A stretch of DNA of 64,000 bases, taken from contig CAMVOC010000007.1 of the NCBI GenBank assembly GCA_947169045.1, positions 1 through 64,000 of the forward strand, given 5' to 3'. The notes beneath the pieces are model-generated. The model had not been told where the DNA came from. It worked only from the letters and a program-made list of their open reading frames with translations, and did not search any database. Each line of letters opens with the position of its first letter. Position 1 is the stretch's first letter. Positions 41,390-52,911 of the stretch are shown in pieces. The DNA is from an uncultured bacterium (GTDB lineage Bacteria; Patescibacteriota; Gracilibacteria; Absconditabacterales; Absconditicoccaceae). The position numbers and the translations under genes were made by a program.

Positions 41390-41447
41390 TTGATTGTTTT
41401 ACTCTTCTATCAATGGGAGAAATCTGCTTTTATTTCTCCTTTTTTTA
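41390..41447 (+). ncRNA. candidate small RNA, about 58 nt
   Basis: Directly follows the promoter at 41356. A first stem TTGAT/ATCAA is followed by the terminator GGAGAAAT/ATTTCTCC with T7 (41416-41446). No ORF. Function unknown. Confidence 0.5.
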
Positions 41448-41471
41448 TTTTTGAGAGTAGTATTGTCGTAT

Positions 41472-41498
41472 AAAAAAATCCCCTTTCAAGGGGGGATT
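41472..41498 (-). terminator. terminator of the glycosyltransferase operon
   Basis: AATCCCC and GGGGATT with a T7 run on the minus-strand side. Confidence 0.65.
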
Positions 41499-41536
41499 TC
41501 ATTGTGGTGAGGTGGTAGGTGACTGAGTATCGTTTC

Positions 41537-42736
41537 CTAATGTCGTTGGATGCTTCAGCCTTTTTTCCCTATTTTTTCTAATTTTGCATAATTGCAGATT
41601 CCACGGAAGATTCCTACAGCTCCAGCTACTGAAAACAACGGCAAATATACCAGTGAATATGGGAAGACTCGCAGTACTCTCCACAGCGTTTTACGTGAAT
41701 TGATCAGAGGCAGCACGTAAGGCAGAGAAAGCAATGTGTACGAGGTTTTTGTGAGGAAAAATTCTACTCGATATTTGAGGTCTACGATTGACCAAAAGCT
41801 CTCTCGCACATTAGGTTGACTGAGAATACGCTGGAATAGGTCTCGTGAAAGAATCGTTTGGATGACTAGAGAAAACACCAAGAAACAGAAAGAAAACACC
41901 AGAATAACATGCAACGGATTTTTGATCCAAACGGAAGCATATTTGATAAAGCAGTGCGCTCCCCCACCATTTCGTCTCAGTTTTTGTTTCCATCGCCATT
42001 TGAAATTATCTGGAACAATAGATTTGATGAAAATAAGCGATTGCTCTACTTTATATCCTGCTTTATTGAGTTTAAAAGCTAAGTCCATATCCTCCGTCAG
42101 CACTCGCGGAGAGAATTTCTGCACCTCGAGGAAGGCACTCTTTTTGACCATTAAGCAGCCTCCCCAGAGGGAAATCGCACCAAAGAGATTGTAGGATCCT
42201 TGGATGATATCCAGCATACAGTATTCAATATCCGTCATTGCTGGGAGGAATCCTTTATTTTTGGATCTGTATGGGCAAGATGTCGCTGCTACACGCGGAT
42301 TTCTCTGCATTCTCGCGAGCATATCTACAAGATGTCTTTTTTCGATGATGTTGTCCGCGTCCAAAATTAAGAGGTTTTCGTGGATTGCGAACTGGACTGC
42401 GTCATTGAGAGAAGTAGCTTTCCCTTTATTTACGGGGTTGTCAATGAGCATAAATCCGTATTCTGCTTGTAGTTTTTTGAGTTTTTCTAGAGAATTGTCT
42501 GTGGAACAATCATTGATCACAATCATCTGGAGCAGATCGTTATTTCGTGCAGAATAAGCACTTTTTATCGTCTGTCCAATTGAATCCCCATCGTTGTAGC
42601 AAGGGACTAGAATGGTAATTGGTTCTTCTTCCTTTAGTTTCAGCTTTTTGCTTCTTTTTCGTTCGATAAGAAAAAAAGTAATACAAAGCAGAAAACTTAC
42701 CCCATATATTCCTAACGATCGATGAATTAATGACAT
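41537..42736 (-). CDS. membrane glycosyltransferase family 2
   Basis: 399 aa; the last residues appear only when a TGA is read as Gly. One N-terminal membrane helix, then the GT-A core: PITILVPCYNDGDSI (about 36-50), VINDCSTDNS, LLILDADNII (DxD, about 125) and VLTEDMDLAFKL (about 212). A QxxRW-like WRWKQKLRRNGGG follows, then three or more C-terminal helices. Resembles processive synthases of beta-linked polysaccharides (NodC/IcaA type). ATG 42736 preferred over TTG 42754. Confidence 0.85.
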
Positions 42737-42760
42737 TTCACGCACGACTCGCAATTAAAA

Positions 42761-43072
42761 TTATTTTGGAGAGACACTCAAGTAATGAACTAGCAAAAAT
42801 ACGAACAATGCCGTAATGAAGAAATCGATGCATACTGACAGTACTTTCCCATACAAGATTCCTTTGTAAGAGAGGTCCTCGAGTTTATTGATTTTGAGTT
42901 TTTTGAAGACAGGAGCGAAAAAAAGCGGAGTTACCAAGTCTTCGATAATGCTTTTGGAAAAATCAGCGACTTTTTTGGCGATTAGCAGTCCCACTGCCAC
43001 TCCAAAAATGTTGTATGTTTCTAAAAAGCTAAGAAATTGTGCTCGAAATCAAGCAGTTGCAGACATTTCCAT
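42761..43072 (-). CDS. mscL: large-conductance mechanosensitive channel
   Basis: 103 aa, two membrane segments. The N-terminal FLETYNIFGVAVGLLIAKK and EDLVTPLFFAPVFK segments match TM1 of MscL; the second helix is near 75-98. One UGA Gly near the start. It opens under membrane tension to release solutes. Followed after 24 nt by the glycosyltransferase. Confidence 0.85.
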
Positions 43073-43232
43073 TTTGTTGTTGTAAATGAAATAAAAGTTT
43101 TGTTAGTATAGGAGAATACCGGCGAATTGCAAGGTGATTTTTTCTTGCAAATACAAGGGAAATGATTATTAATTAGTGATATTTATTAGTTCCTTATTGA
43201 AATATTTTATTTACTTTTTTTATGTTTTATTC

Positions 43233-43985
43233 ATGGGAAGACGACATAGTATTGCTGCGAGGAAAGCGAGTTGAGATGCTGCAAAATCTAGGATCTATTC
43301 TATTATTGGGAGAAAAATTCAGATGGCAGCTAAACATGGGGCAGATCCTAAGATGAATCCTACATTGGAAATGATGCTAGAGAAAGCTAGATATCATGGA
43401 CTCCCTAGAGACGTTATTGATAGAGCGATTTTGAAAGGAAGCGGACAATTGGAAGCTGAGGAAATGAAAGAAGTTTTTTATGAAGGATATGGGCCTAATG
43501 GATCAGCTTTTTTGATTAAGACAATTACCTCCAATACCAATAGGACAGGAAGTGCCGTGAGAACTATTTTCACGAAGACATGAGGTACGATGGCGGAAAT
43601 TTGAGCCGTTTCTTGGCAATTTCAAGAGAAAGGACTCATTGTCATTGATGGAGTAAGCCACAAAGTGATTGATAAATGAAGAGAGATAGAAAACGTTGAG
43701 CCTTTCGACGCAGACAAACTTGAAAACGAAGTCATGGAGCTCGCTATCAGCGATGTTATTATTGAGGGACAAACCGCCGAAGTATACACCGATAAAGCTG
43801 ATTTTATTACTGTAAGAAAGCAGATCGCAGAGCTTGGATATCACATTGCCGAAGCTGATTTGCATTTCTTCGCAGATAATACGGTAGATTTGTCAGGTGA
43901 AGATTTAGAAAAATTTATGAAGATTTTGGATGCACTGGAAGAAGATGACGATGTAGAAAAAGTGTATCATAATGCAAATCTTTAA
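43233..43985 (+). CDS. yebC: YebC/PmpR-family protein
   Basis: 250 aa. Family marks: a basic N-terminus (MGRRHSIAARK where others have GHSKW), GADPKMNPTLEMMLEKAR, NTNRTGSAVRTIFTK and VSWQFQEKGLI. YebC proteins are DNA-binding regulators and have been linked to translation of proline stretches. Four UGA glycines. T-rich leader before ATG. Confidence 0.93.
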
Positions 43986-44018
43986 CCGCTCTTCTTTTAT
44001 TTTTTTACTGAAGTATTC

Positions 44019-44666
44019 ATGCCATCAACTGAAAAAAACACTTTGGGAACTGTAGCTCTTTGGATCTCTATCGTGGGAATTATCCTTTCCGTCTTTTTCG
44101 TAGGGATTCCTTTGCTTGTGATTTCCCTTATTCTTGGAATTATTGCAGTATTTAAAAAGCCAAGAAAGGCTGCTATAGCCAGCATTATTTTATCTGGTAT
44201 TTCTGTGGTAGGAACTATTGCTTTGGTTTGGGTCTTCTGGAAGCCAATGATTCTTCCTATGGTTGATTTTTCTAAAGAGATGGAAACTCTGAAGACTTCC
44301 AACGTTGAGCTTAGCGAAGCTATGGAAGATCCTCTCTTTCAAGAATATTTTTCTTATGTACTCAAAAAAACCTTTACGTCTGTAGATTGGTCTGGCGTAA
44401 TCAATACCAACGATCCTCGACGCACCCAAGTAGAACAAGCTGTACGTCTTGCTTTAGGTCTTGTTCAAGATCAGCTTCCTCTTGCTTTGGAAGAATGGAA
44501 AGAAATCCAGAAAGATACCGTTTTGTGAGACGAGTCTGAGGTTGATGATGTAGAGGTTGAGGAGGAAACAGTGGACAATGAAGAAAATATTGATGAAGAA
44601 GTTACTGATGAAGTGCCTGAAGAAGGACTTGATGAATGAACCACTGCTCAACCTGACGCTGAATAG
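44019..44666 (+). CDS. DUF4190-like membrane protein with acidic tail
   Basis: 215 aa. Two adjacent hydrophobic hairpins (about 11-45 and 50-75) around KKPRKAAIASIILSG resemble DUF4190. Then a soluble part, and a C-terminal tail of about 45 residues that is nearly all Glu/Asp/Val (seen only through two UGA). Function unknown. Confidence 0.7.
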
Positions 44667-44737
44667 TGAAGCTTTTCACGCGCAAAGACAAAAATGTTAT
44701 ACAAAATTGAAGTTTTATTTGTACATTGTTTGTAGTA

Positions 44738-45226
44738 ATGAAAGCATTGTTATCAAAATCCCTATTCTTTCTCAGCTTTTTCTTTCTTTTGGCAGGATGT
44801 ACTCCGGGGCATGAGAATCAGAATTTTACAGACTGAACTGGTAATCTTGTAGACGCAACTGGACAAGTTCAAACTGATGCTGTACCTATGCCTGAAATCA
44901 TAGACGGACAAAGACAACACATTAATGAGAATACTTACTTGTATTATTATGGTCAAACCTGTTCTCACTGCAAAAAGATTGAAGATTATCTCAAAGCTTC
45001 TGGAGTAGATCAGCGAATTCATATCATTCCAAAAGAGGTGCAGATGAATAGAGAAAATCTCCAAGAATGTCTTGCTCAAGCAGAAGCTCTCAATATTCCT
45101 TCTGAACAGATAGGAACTCCTTTTATTGTCGTACAAGTTCCTGATGGAGCAGATTTTGCTCTCATTGGTGAGGAAGAAGTACTTACTCATTTTCAAGGGC
45201 TTGAAGCAGAAATTAGAGCGTTATAA
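44738..45226 (+). CDS. thioredoxin-like lipoprotein
   Basis: 162 aa. Signal peptide with lipobox LLAGC (residues 17-21). Thioredoxin/glutaredoxin-type site YGQTCSHCKK (CxxC, about 71-80), then IGTPFIVV containing the cis-Pro. Likely a membrane-anchored thiol oxidoreductase outside the cytoplasm. The CcdA-like gene 79 nt downstream could supply electrons. Confidence 0.82.
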
Positions 45227-45304
45227 TTTTTCTGCCGTAAAAATTCTTGCATTTTTTCTAGATATTCGTACAGTGATAGTCGAATTTTATTTTTCTCGTT
45301 GTTT

Positions 45305-46003
45305 ATGGAATATCTTGGATTTTTTGCGGTAATGGCTCCAGCTGCACTTGCAGATAGTATCAACCCTTGTGCTTTTGCTGTTATGCTCTTACTTCTCACA
45401 ACTATTCTTACGAAAACTGAAGACAAAAAGAAGACACTCTTGGCAGGATTACTCTTCTCTCTTGCTGTATTTCTTACCTATTTCCTCTTGTGATTAGGCG
45501 TTTTAAAGTTGCTCGGTAATTTTGAAAATTTGTTTTGGCTAAAGCGAATCGTTGGAATTATAGGTCTTCTCGTAGGTCTTGCAAATTTGAAAGATTTTTT
45601 CTGGTATGGAAAGGGATTTGTGATGGAAGTTCCTCTTGCTTGGAGGCCCACCATGATGAAAATTATCAAAAAGACGTTTTCTCCTGCTGGAGCTTTCCTC
45701 GTTGGAGTCATTATCAGTCTCTTTTTACTCCCTTGCAGTAGTGGTCCTTACCTGACTATTCTTGGATATCTCAGTGCTCAAGAGCTTACTAGTCGTATGT
45801 GGGGATATATTTATCTCACGGTATATAATCTGATTTTTGTTGCTCCTATGGTGGTTATTTCTCTCTTGGTTGGACTTGGATATAGCACTGCAGAAAAGAT
45901 TTGAGCATTTAAAAACAAGAATACAAGGCTGATTCATTTGATTGTAGGATTGCTTATGCTAGGATTAAGTGTGTATATCATTGGGACTTTGTATCGACGA
46001 TAA
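45305..46003 (+). CDS. CcdA/DsbD-family membrane thiol transporter
   Basis: 232 aa, six hydrophobic helices. Paired Cys sites DSINPCAFAV (about 19-28) and LLPCSSGPYLT (about 143-153) are the redox pair of CcdA. It moves electrons from cytoplasmic thioredoxin to external thiol proteins, probably the CxxC lipoprotein encoded upstream. ATG 45305 chosen over TTG 45299. Confidence 0.85.
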
Positions 46004-46051
46004 TTTTGTGTGACGTGTATTGCTTTATTTCTCTAACTTTTTTTAGATCGG

Positions 46052-46351
46052 ATGCGAATATTCTTTAAAGTTCTTAGAGGTTTCTTTCTCTTTTTGACGT
46101 TAGTTGTTGGTGTTATTTTCTTGAGAGGAGAATTATTATTCTCTCCTGATGTCTATGCTTTACTGCAGGAAATTCTTTTCCCTGGATATCTGATTTTTTG
46201 TGGCTTAATCACTGGATATTTGATAGCAACTCTTCGAGCTGGTAGAGAAGGATTTCAGGACTTTGATAATAAAGAAAAAATTGCTATTAAGAGTTTTATT
46301 ATTGGGATTGTTTTAGGAATTTTCTTAGCAATTCTTTATTTGTTTCTCTAA
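46052..46351 (+). CDS. small membrane protein, 99 aa
   Basis: Three hydrophobic segments (about 8-24, 43-60 and 80-99) and a charged loop (RAGREGFQDFDNKEK). Lies between the redox genes and a rhodanese-like lipoprotein. No family recognised. Confidence 0.7.
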   Translation: MRIFFKVLRGFFLFLTLVVGVIFLRGELLFSPDVYALLQEILFPGYLIFCGLITGYLIATLRAGREGFQDFDNKEKIAIKSFIIGIVLGIFLAILYLFL

Positions 46352-46398
46352 ACCGTGTCAGCATGCTAACTCCCTTGCATTACGTGCCTACTACTACT

Positions 46399-46959
46399 AT
46401 GAGTAAACATCTGCAGAAATTACACAATATTCCTGCTGTTTTGAGCGTTGTTGTCATCAGCTTTTTTTCTCTTTTTTTGATGGGATGTGACGGGAAGACT
46501 GTTTCAACTCCTCTGCAAGTTAATTCTTATCAAACCACCTACCAGGGGAAAATCTCTCTCAAATCTCTTGTTTCTACCGGCGAAGAACTGGTCTTTTTAG
46601 AAGATGGAGAAGCTACTACCTATCTGGATTCTCTTATTATTCAGGAAAAATATAATCAAGGGAAAGGAGCTTTGGTGTTTTCTCAAGAAGCGATGGCGGT
46701 GGCATTGGATCAGTGATTAGAAATTGAACATATTCAGGAGACAAAGCTGGTTCTTTATTGCCATGACACTCCGCAATCTGCCGTTCTGCTTTCTTATTTG
46801 GTACGCAGTGGTATTCCTGATGTTACTATGCCTCTGTATCAAACACATCTTTTCCTTGAAAAAGATCCTAATACTCTTATGATTTGGTCACATAGTACTG
46901 AAGAGAAAAAAGAGCAAGAGCGTATGAAATCTGCTTTAGCAAAGGTTCTTTGTTCTTAG
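46399..46959 (+). CDS. rhodanese-like lipoprotein
   Basis: 186 aa. Signal peptide ending LFLMGCDG (lipobox Cys). The domain ends with KLVLYCHDTPQSAVLLSYL and the shift from beta to helix around the Cys loop is typical of rhodanese-like folds. One UGA Gly. ATG 46363 would add 12 residues. May handle sulfane sulfur or act with the neighbouring thiol system. Confidence 0.65.
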
Positions 46960-46986
46960 TTTTTATTCGTTTATTGTCGTTATTTG

Positions 46987-47817
46987 ATGTTTGATCCTGC
47001 TTCTATTCCTCCTATTGGAACTCCTACTTCTCCAGCTACTGCTAAGGGGAAAAAGTCATCCTTGGATGCTATGTTGCACAACGCACCTGCGGAAACGACG
47101 TTGGGGATCTTTTTTGGGAAAATCTTGATGGGACTCATTATTTGAGGATGTATTTCTGCATTGCTTTTTGCTGTGCTGAGTGTTGTTGGAGGAATGATTG
47201 ATACTTCAGGGACAACTACTGCTCTCTGACCTCTGCTTGCGTTGATTGGATTTGTGGCGTGAATGCTAGGAAATATGTGATTAGCTCTGCTTTATAATCT
47301 CTTTTTTAGCAAGAGATATTACTCTCTGCAACAAATGCTTGGGCTGATCTTTACGAGTTCTATTTTGATTGCAGTGATTTGCTTTTTCTTGTATTTATTG
47401 CCTTTCCCAGGAGGAATTACCACGCTTTTCACGATTCTCGGAGTACAAATTTTGTTTTCATTTTTTATCACCGCGAATTTGCTAGAATTCCTTGCTCAAC
47501 CTAACTATTCAGCTTCTAGTTTACTCGGTACTACCTTTGGTTTTATCTTGAGTATGGTGATTTTTATGAGTTTTACGCTGAGTATTCAGAGTGACGAGAT
47601 TAATAATCAGATTTTTAAATTTATGTTAGTACCTACGATTGTAGGATATACGGTTTTGATTGCGGGAAGTGAAGCTTGGAATGCTATTTATTATAAACTC
47701 TTTCAACGAGGAAATAATCCATTTTATTTGAAATCTCCTTCCGAATTGAGCAAAGAAGAATTACTTGCAGAACAAATTAAGGAAAAAGAAAAAGAAGAAG
47801 TGAATGTAGATATGTAA
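46987..47817 (+). CDS. multi-pass membrane protein, 276 aa
   Basis: About six hydrophobic helices with a Pro/Ser/Thr-rich N-terminal 30 residues and a C-terminal Lys/Glu-rich helix. Glycine-rich first helices use UGA five times. No family recognised. Confidence 0.7.
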
Positions 47818-47822
47818 TCCCT

Positions 47823-48290
47823 TTATTTTCTCGCTGCTAAGTACGCTAATCCCAGTGCGTCAGCAGCGTCATTGAATTGAGGAAGGTCTTGCAATTTAAA
47901 GATTCTCATAATCGTTCTCTGGACGAGCATTTTTTCTGCTTTCCCATTTCCAGTGATATATTTTTTGAGTTCTATTGGAGTATATTCCAGCACGGGAATT
48001 TTGTTTTTGAAAAAAAGCATCATCAACGCTCCTCTAATTGCGTAGACAAATTCAGCGTTATTTTGGTTATAAGACGTGAAAAATAGTTTCTCGATTGCTA
48101 CTTTTTCGATGTTGTGAGATGCAAGTAGCGTCTCAAAAAAATCAAAAATCTGAGTTACTCTCTCGAATTGGTCTTCTCTGGAAGGGGAAGTTTTTTGTTG
48201 CAATAAAATCCCTGCATCAAGAATCTGCAGATCCGGGGATATCAAGGCATATCAGAGTTTACGAACTCCTGGGTCTATTCAGAGAATCAT
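47823..48290 (-). CDS. ruvC: Holliday junction resolvase RuvC
   Basis: 155 aa. The N-terminus MILGIDPGVRKLGYAL (both UGA-coded glycines conserved) carries the first catalytic Asp. VAIEKLFFTSYNQN holds the Glu, and DAADALGLAYLA holds the late acidic residues. It cuts four-way junctions in recombination. Without UGA=Gly the first 15 residues are lost. Confidence 0.93.
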
Positions 48291-48466
48291 TGGTTGTATG
48301 TTACCGATTTCTCCATCATTTGCAAAGCGAAACGAGCATAATTGATCAGATTTCTTTTCTCTTCTTTTTCATTGAGTAAATCTGTTAAAAAAAATCCTCA
48401 ATTTCTTGATAAAATACTGTGATATGGATATACTAGTAGTAATTCTTTATTTCCTTTTGCCCCACC

Positions 48467-51118
48467 ATGATTACCACGATAGAACAGCATTCCACCATAG
48501 AAAATAACGACATTGGACAAATATCCCCTCACCTTGTAGTAGAAGAACAATCTCTTACAGGTCCAGAAACTGCTCAGCAACTTCTTGAAAATCCCCCTGC
48601 AAATCCTCCAGAACTGATTGAAAACAATGTTTTGGAAGCTTTCAATAAGACAGGAAATGAGCTTACCAAAAAGAATTTTCTTACCTGGATCGCGGACAAG
48701 ACCATCAATAAAAGCTGAAAAACTGTCGTTGTATTGAACGCAAGGGGAAAAGGCTTTTTCAATGACAAAAAAGATATTCAGAAGCAGGAAGTTAAATTAT
48801 TGCAAGCTAAATATCAGTTAAAACAAGATTGAATTGCAGGAAGACGCACGATAGAAGCGCTTTATTCTACGCTGAAGACCCAAGAAATTGAACAAAACGT
48901 TCTCGATGCTTTTCATCGTGACCATCCTGGTCAAGAGCTGACAAAAGAGAATTTTTTAACCTGGATCTCAAACGTCTCAACAGAAAAAAGCTGAAAGGAA
49001 AAGGCAAGAAAAGACTGACAAACCCTCTTAGTCTTAAACGATAGAGGGAAAGAGTTGATCAAGAATAGAGATGATGCTAAAGCATTACAGACTTCCTATC
49101 ATTTAGCGAAGGATTGAATTGCAGGAAGAAACACGTTAGAAGCTCTTTATGAAGCAATTGCATCTCATGGTACCGCTGCTGAACGTCAGTTTTCTGCTGT
49201 CTCTTTGTCCTCTGGAGTCTCAAGTTTTAATGTCTGAAGTATAGGGCGAGATATGGATTCTCACGATAACACTACCAATCTCCCTAGCCCAGAGTATGCG
49301 AAAAATGACATCTTCTTACCGGAAGAATACATCGTTCATCCTTCTGATCCTCTGCCTGAGACCCAAGCATCTACGTGACCTCAACCTCTTGAGCAACCAG
49401 CTGCTGACTCTTTATCCTCTCTTCAAGATCGATCATTTTCCGAAGTTTCAAGTTATCCGATTGGAAAGCAGGAATCCGTAGAATGACCTCTCTCTCATTC
49501 TCAAGAAGTAGAAAGGCTTATTCATGAGCAACTTGTAGATTTGGCTTTGGATGGAATAGAAAAAAATTTATCATCACAACATAAAAAATCTTTAGGATTA
49601 ACTGGAGAACGTGAGTATGTTCGTGCTGTTCGAAAAGATAAGATTTTCCCAGTTGCTACCGTGCGAGCAGAGTGGAATCTTGCAGAGAAACTTGGGCAGT
49701 GGGACGTTTTAACGTCTAGCAAGATTCAACTCCTTCAAAAATCTGTGGGGCAAGTTCAAACGGGGAATATTAGTGATGTGCAATCAATGATTGATGCGTA
49801 TAAAAATCAACAATTAGAGGTAAGTTTAGGTAAAAAGATAGCCTTGCAGAGAAATGTAGCTACCCTTCTTATTCAAGCAGAAACTGCAGCATTTGGAACA
49901 AAAAATCTCTCTTCTCTCCTAGCATTTAATAGTGAGGGAAAAATACCTTCTCCAGACTGGACTGAGAAGATAGCGAGACAATCTGAAGACATTACTCCTG
50001 AAATGGAGGCAAAGGAATTATATTGAGAATTGATGGATTTTATGAAAAATATGAAAAAACAGCCTCTGACGGTAGATCTTGATGATGCAATCACTGAGTA
50101 TCTTTCTAAGCAATCTCAAGATGGGTTACCTTCTGCCCAATCACATACGTGATTAGAGCGTTCTGAACCTACCTCATGATTTACTGATAAAAAGAAGCAA
50201 TTAACCGCTCTTATCCAACAGTCTTTGAAACAAGAGCCTACTGGAGAGCTTGATCTCCCTACCAAAATTGCTTTTATCGCTTCCCGTGAACCCCTTGCAT
50301 CTATCAAATCCATATGGGAAAGGATAAAGAACTTAAATTTTGATGAGGCAAAGGCGGCTTTATCTCCAAATGAAGCAAGGGATCTCCAACGATACGCTGG
50401 GCAAAAGAAGACTGGAGAACTTGATCCTGTCACTTGGAGAATCATTAAAGGATATCTAGATGACTCTAAACGTGCTACATCACTCAAGAAACTTACTTAT
50501 CAAGCAACTCTCCAAGAGAAATATGGGAACCCTGGTCCAACATCTCCATGGCTCTCTAACTTTCAACATCTAACAAGTGACTATGACAAGACTCCTTATA
50601 AACGGAGTGGTAGCGATAGAGATGGAATAGATTGTTCTGGTCTTGTCTGTGCTGTTTCTAAAATCTCACGTACTACTGTCGCAGGACTTGATAAAGATAC
50701 TCAATGAAAGAGAATAGGTATAGAAAAAACCCAGGCAGGGAACTGGATGATTTCGAAATGACAAGGAGAGCATGAAGGAGATAATCATATTGAATTTATT
50801 GTAGAGCCTCCTCGTCAAATAGATGACAAGAGATGGATTATGATTACCTATTGATCAGCAAAATTCATACCGGCTTTCACCACAAGATACGGGGATAAGC
50901 TACAAACTCCAGCGGCGATGTCTGCCGTTACTACAAAAAAATATACTAATAAAAACGGAGAGAAAGTTAAAATTGAGCATACTACCTATGGGTATGGTCC
51001 TGGATATCGTTATAGACAGTTTGAGCAAAGGGGAGATCATATGGTAGAAATTGATGAGAACGATAACGCTATAGAAGATAAACGAATTTATTTCAGACCC
51101 GGTAAGCCATTATCTTAG
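48467..51118 (+). CDS. peptidoglycan-binding and NlpC/P60-like protein, 883 aa
   Basis: Two repeats near residues 55-145 and 145-235 each end with a short peptidoglycan-binding-like motif (LKQDGIAGRRTIEALY and LAKDGIAGRNTLEALY). A Ser/Pro-rich linker and a helical middle follow. Near 710-780 an NlpC/P60-type core appears: DGIDCSGLVCAVSK (Cys nucleophile) and GDNHIEFIVE (His). No signal peptide is visible, so release may need another route. Likely a cell-wall hydrolase, possibly phage-derived. Confidence 0.7.
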
Positions 51119-51169
51119 GAAATCGTTATCAGCAAGAACTATTTTAGTACGTACTATCCTTCTTTTCTT

Positions 51170-52513
51170 ATGAAACCGTGGAAACAATCTCCAGAGACTC
51201 CTCAACATGATGATATTGGGCTTTCTAATAAGCAATTAGCAGATTCTTTGTCTACTACTACCCTTTTATCACCTTCTCAATATCAATTAGATTCAGCAAA
51301 AACTCCAGCAGAAACCTTCGAATGGATCAAATCATTTTTTAAATCTTGAAATACGTTATGAAGCGTTGAAACCGGAATCGTTGCCAAGTTAGAAGATCAG
51401 ACTTTAACTCTTTTTTATTATAATAAGCATAAAAAGCTGATTACGCAGCACGCTTATTCTCTGAAGAATTGAGAACGAATTAAGCAAACGTTAACGAAAG
51501 AATGAAAGCGAGTCGATGGAGTCGATAAAACGTATTGGCCTGTCAGCATTATTTATGCTCTTAGTTCTCCTAGAGGACGTCTACTTTTGCGCATTGCTAG
51601 GGATTATCATCTTAATGATGGATTTGAATGGAATTTTCAGGGACTACAAGATGATCCAGCACTTTTTGGTATTGAAAAAGTTGTTACTCTTTTGTACCCT
51701 GCATGAGAAAATATTACGGAGCAAGAGTTAGAAAAAGCTGTTTATCTCTGTCGTAATTTATACTTTGATCGTAAAGAAATTACTTCGCAAACTCTCGAAG
51801 ATGCTCTTGTCTCCTACGAACATTTAAAAGATATCTACGCAACTATTCCTCTTTTTACTGACAGACATGTTTTGCTCTTTGCCGGTCATGATGGGAGACA
51901 ATCTGGACGTTTCTGAGCGCATCCCGTTCATAATTGGATAAGTATCAACCAACCTACCTCGTTTACGTCTTTACAATGGGGATCTGAAATGTCTGACACT
52001 AAGCAGGTTTTGGAGAAAATTACCAGTCTTCCTGGGCCTTTTACATTTCTTTTCGATGGACATTGAATTGAAAATGGCCTCCTTTTTGAAGGAGCAGATC
52101 TTAGAGGTCCAAAAATCTCTCTTCAAGAGTTTTTCGAAGCGTATTCCGAGAGATATAAACAATTTCACGAGACTACTCCTCGTGAATTACCTATTTTTAT
52201 CTTTGCATCTTGTTTTTCTTCTACATTTATTAGAAGTTTTTTAGAAAAATGCGAAGAAAGCTGAATCCAAAAGCCTATCTGTTTATCTACCGCTGAATAT
52301 GGTCAGGTTTGAATTGGTTATTGATCTCAGTATCAATATAATTACTGATTTGAGCCATTTTATCGCAATGCAAAAACTACTCTGGGCGATCGAATTGATA
52401 GCGACCACCTGATTAGATTTGTAAATCCTACTTTTTATGCACCTGATGCACATAATACTACAAAACAGTTGTCAGATGCTAACATTACCAGAAAATCTTC
52501 TTGAAAGGTTTAG
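51170..52513 (+). CDS. caspase-like (clan CD) cysteine protease candidate
   Basis: 447 aa. FLFDGHGIENG (about 293-304; one Gly is UGA) and IFIFASCFSS (about 340-350) match the His-Gly and Ala-x-Cys dyad of caspase/gingipain-type peptidases, in the expected order and spacing. The N-terminal 270 residues are of unknown fold. It follows the NlpC/P60-like gene by 51 nt on the same strand. A metacaspase-like death protease or secreted protease are both possible. Confidence 0.55.
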
Positions 52514-52516
52514 AAA

Positions 52517-52903
52517 TTATGCGATTTTCAATAGAACCTTTTCTGCACCGTCACCTACTCTGTATCCAAGTCTAAATGAAGTGATAAATCAGCTTTTCTT
52601 CCCTGATTCGATGAATTTTGGAAGTAAGGTATCAAGGAGTTTTTTTCCTTCTGCTTCTCCAAAAATTTCATTTTTGATGAGCTTAATATTTTCTCTACGA
52701 GCATCTTTTTCATCGTATTTCGTAGTATTTGCTACCAATGTGGAAAACATACTGTCCGCATAAGCCTTTAAAACTGTAGCTCTCTTTGAAGTAGTGGTGA
52801 TTTTCCCGTTGCGAACAAGGTTTGTCAAGAGTTGTCTCAAAAAGACTGGTTTACTTTTTACTCCCGTATTGATTTCCAAGAGCTTGTTTTTTCTGTGTTG
52901 CAT
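52517..52903 (-). CDS. rplQ: 50S ribosomal protein L17
   Basis: 128 aa. MQHRKNKLLEINTG, the FLRQLLTNLVRNGKITTTSKRA core and the C-terminal FRLGYRVGDGAEKVLLKIA are typical. The last 24 residues are reached only through a UGA Gly. It lies 8 nt after infC, an uncommon pairing (rplQ usually follows rpoA). Confidence 0.93.
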
Positions 52904-52911
52904 GCTGATAC

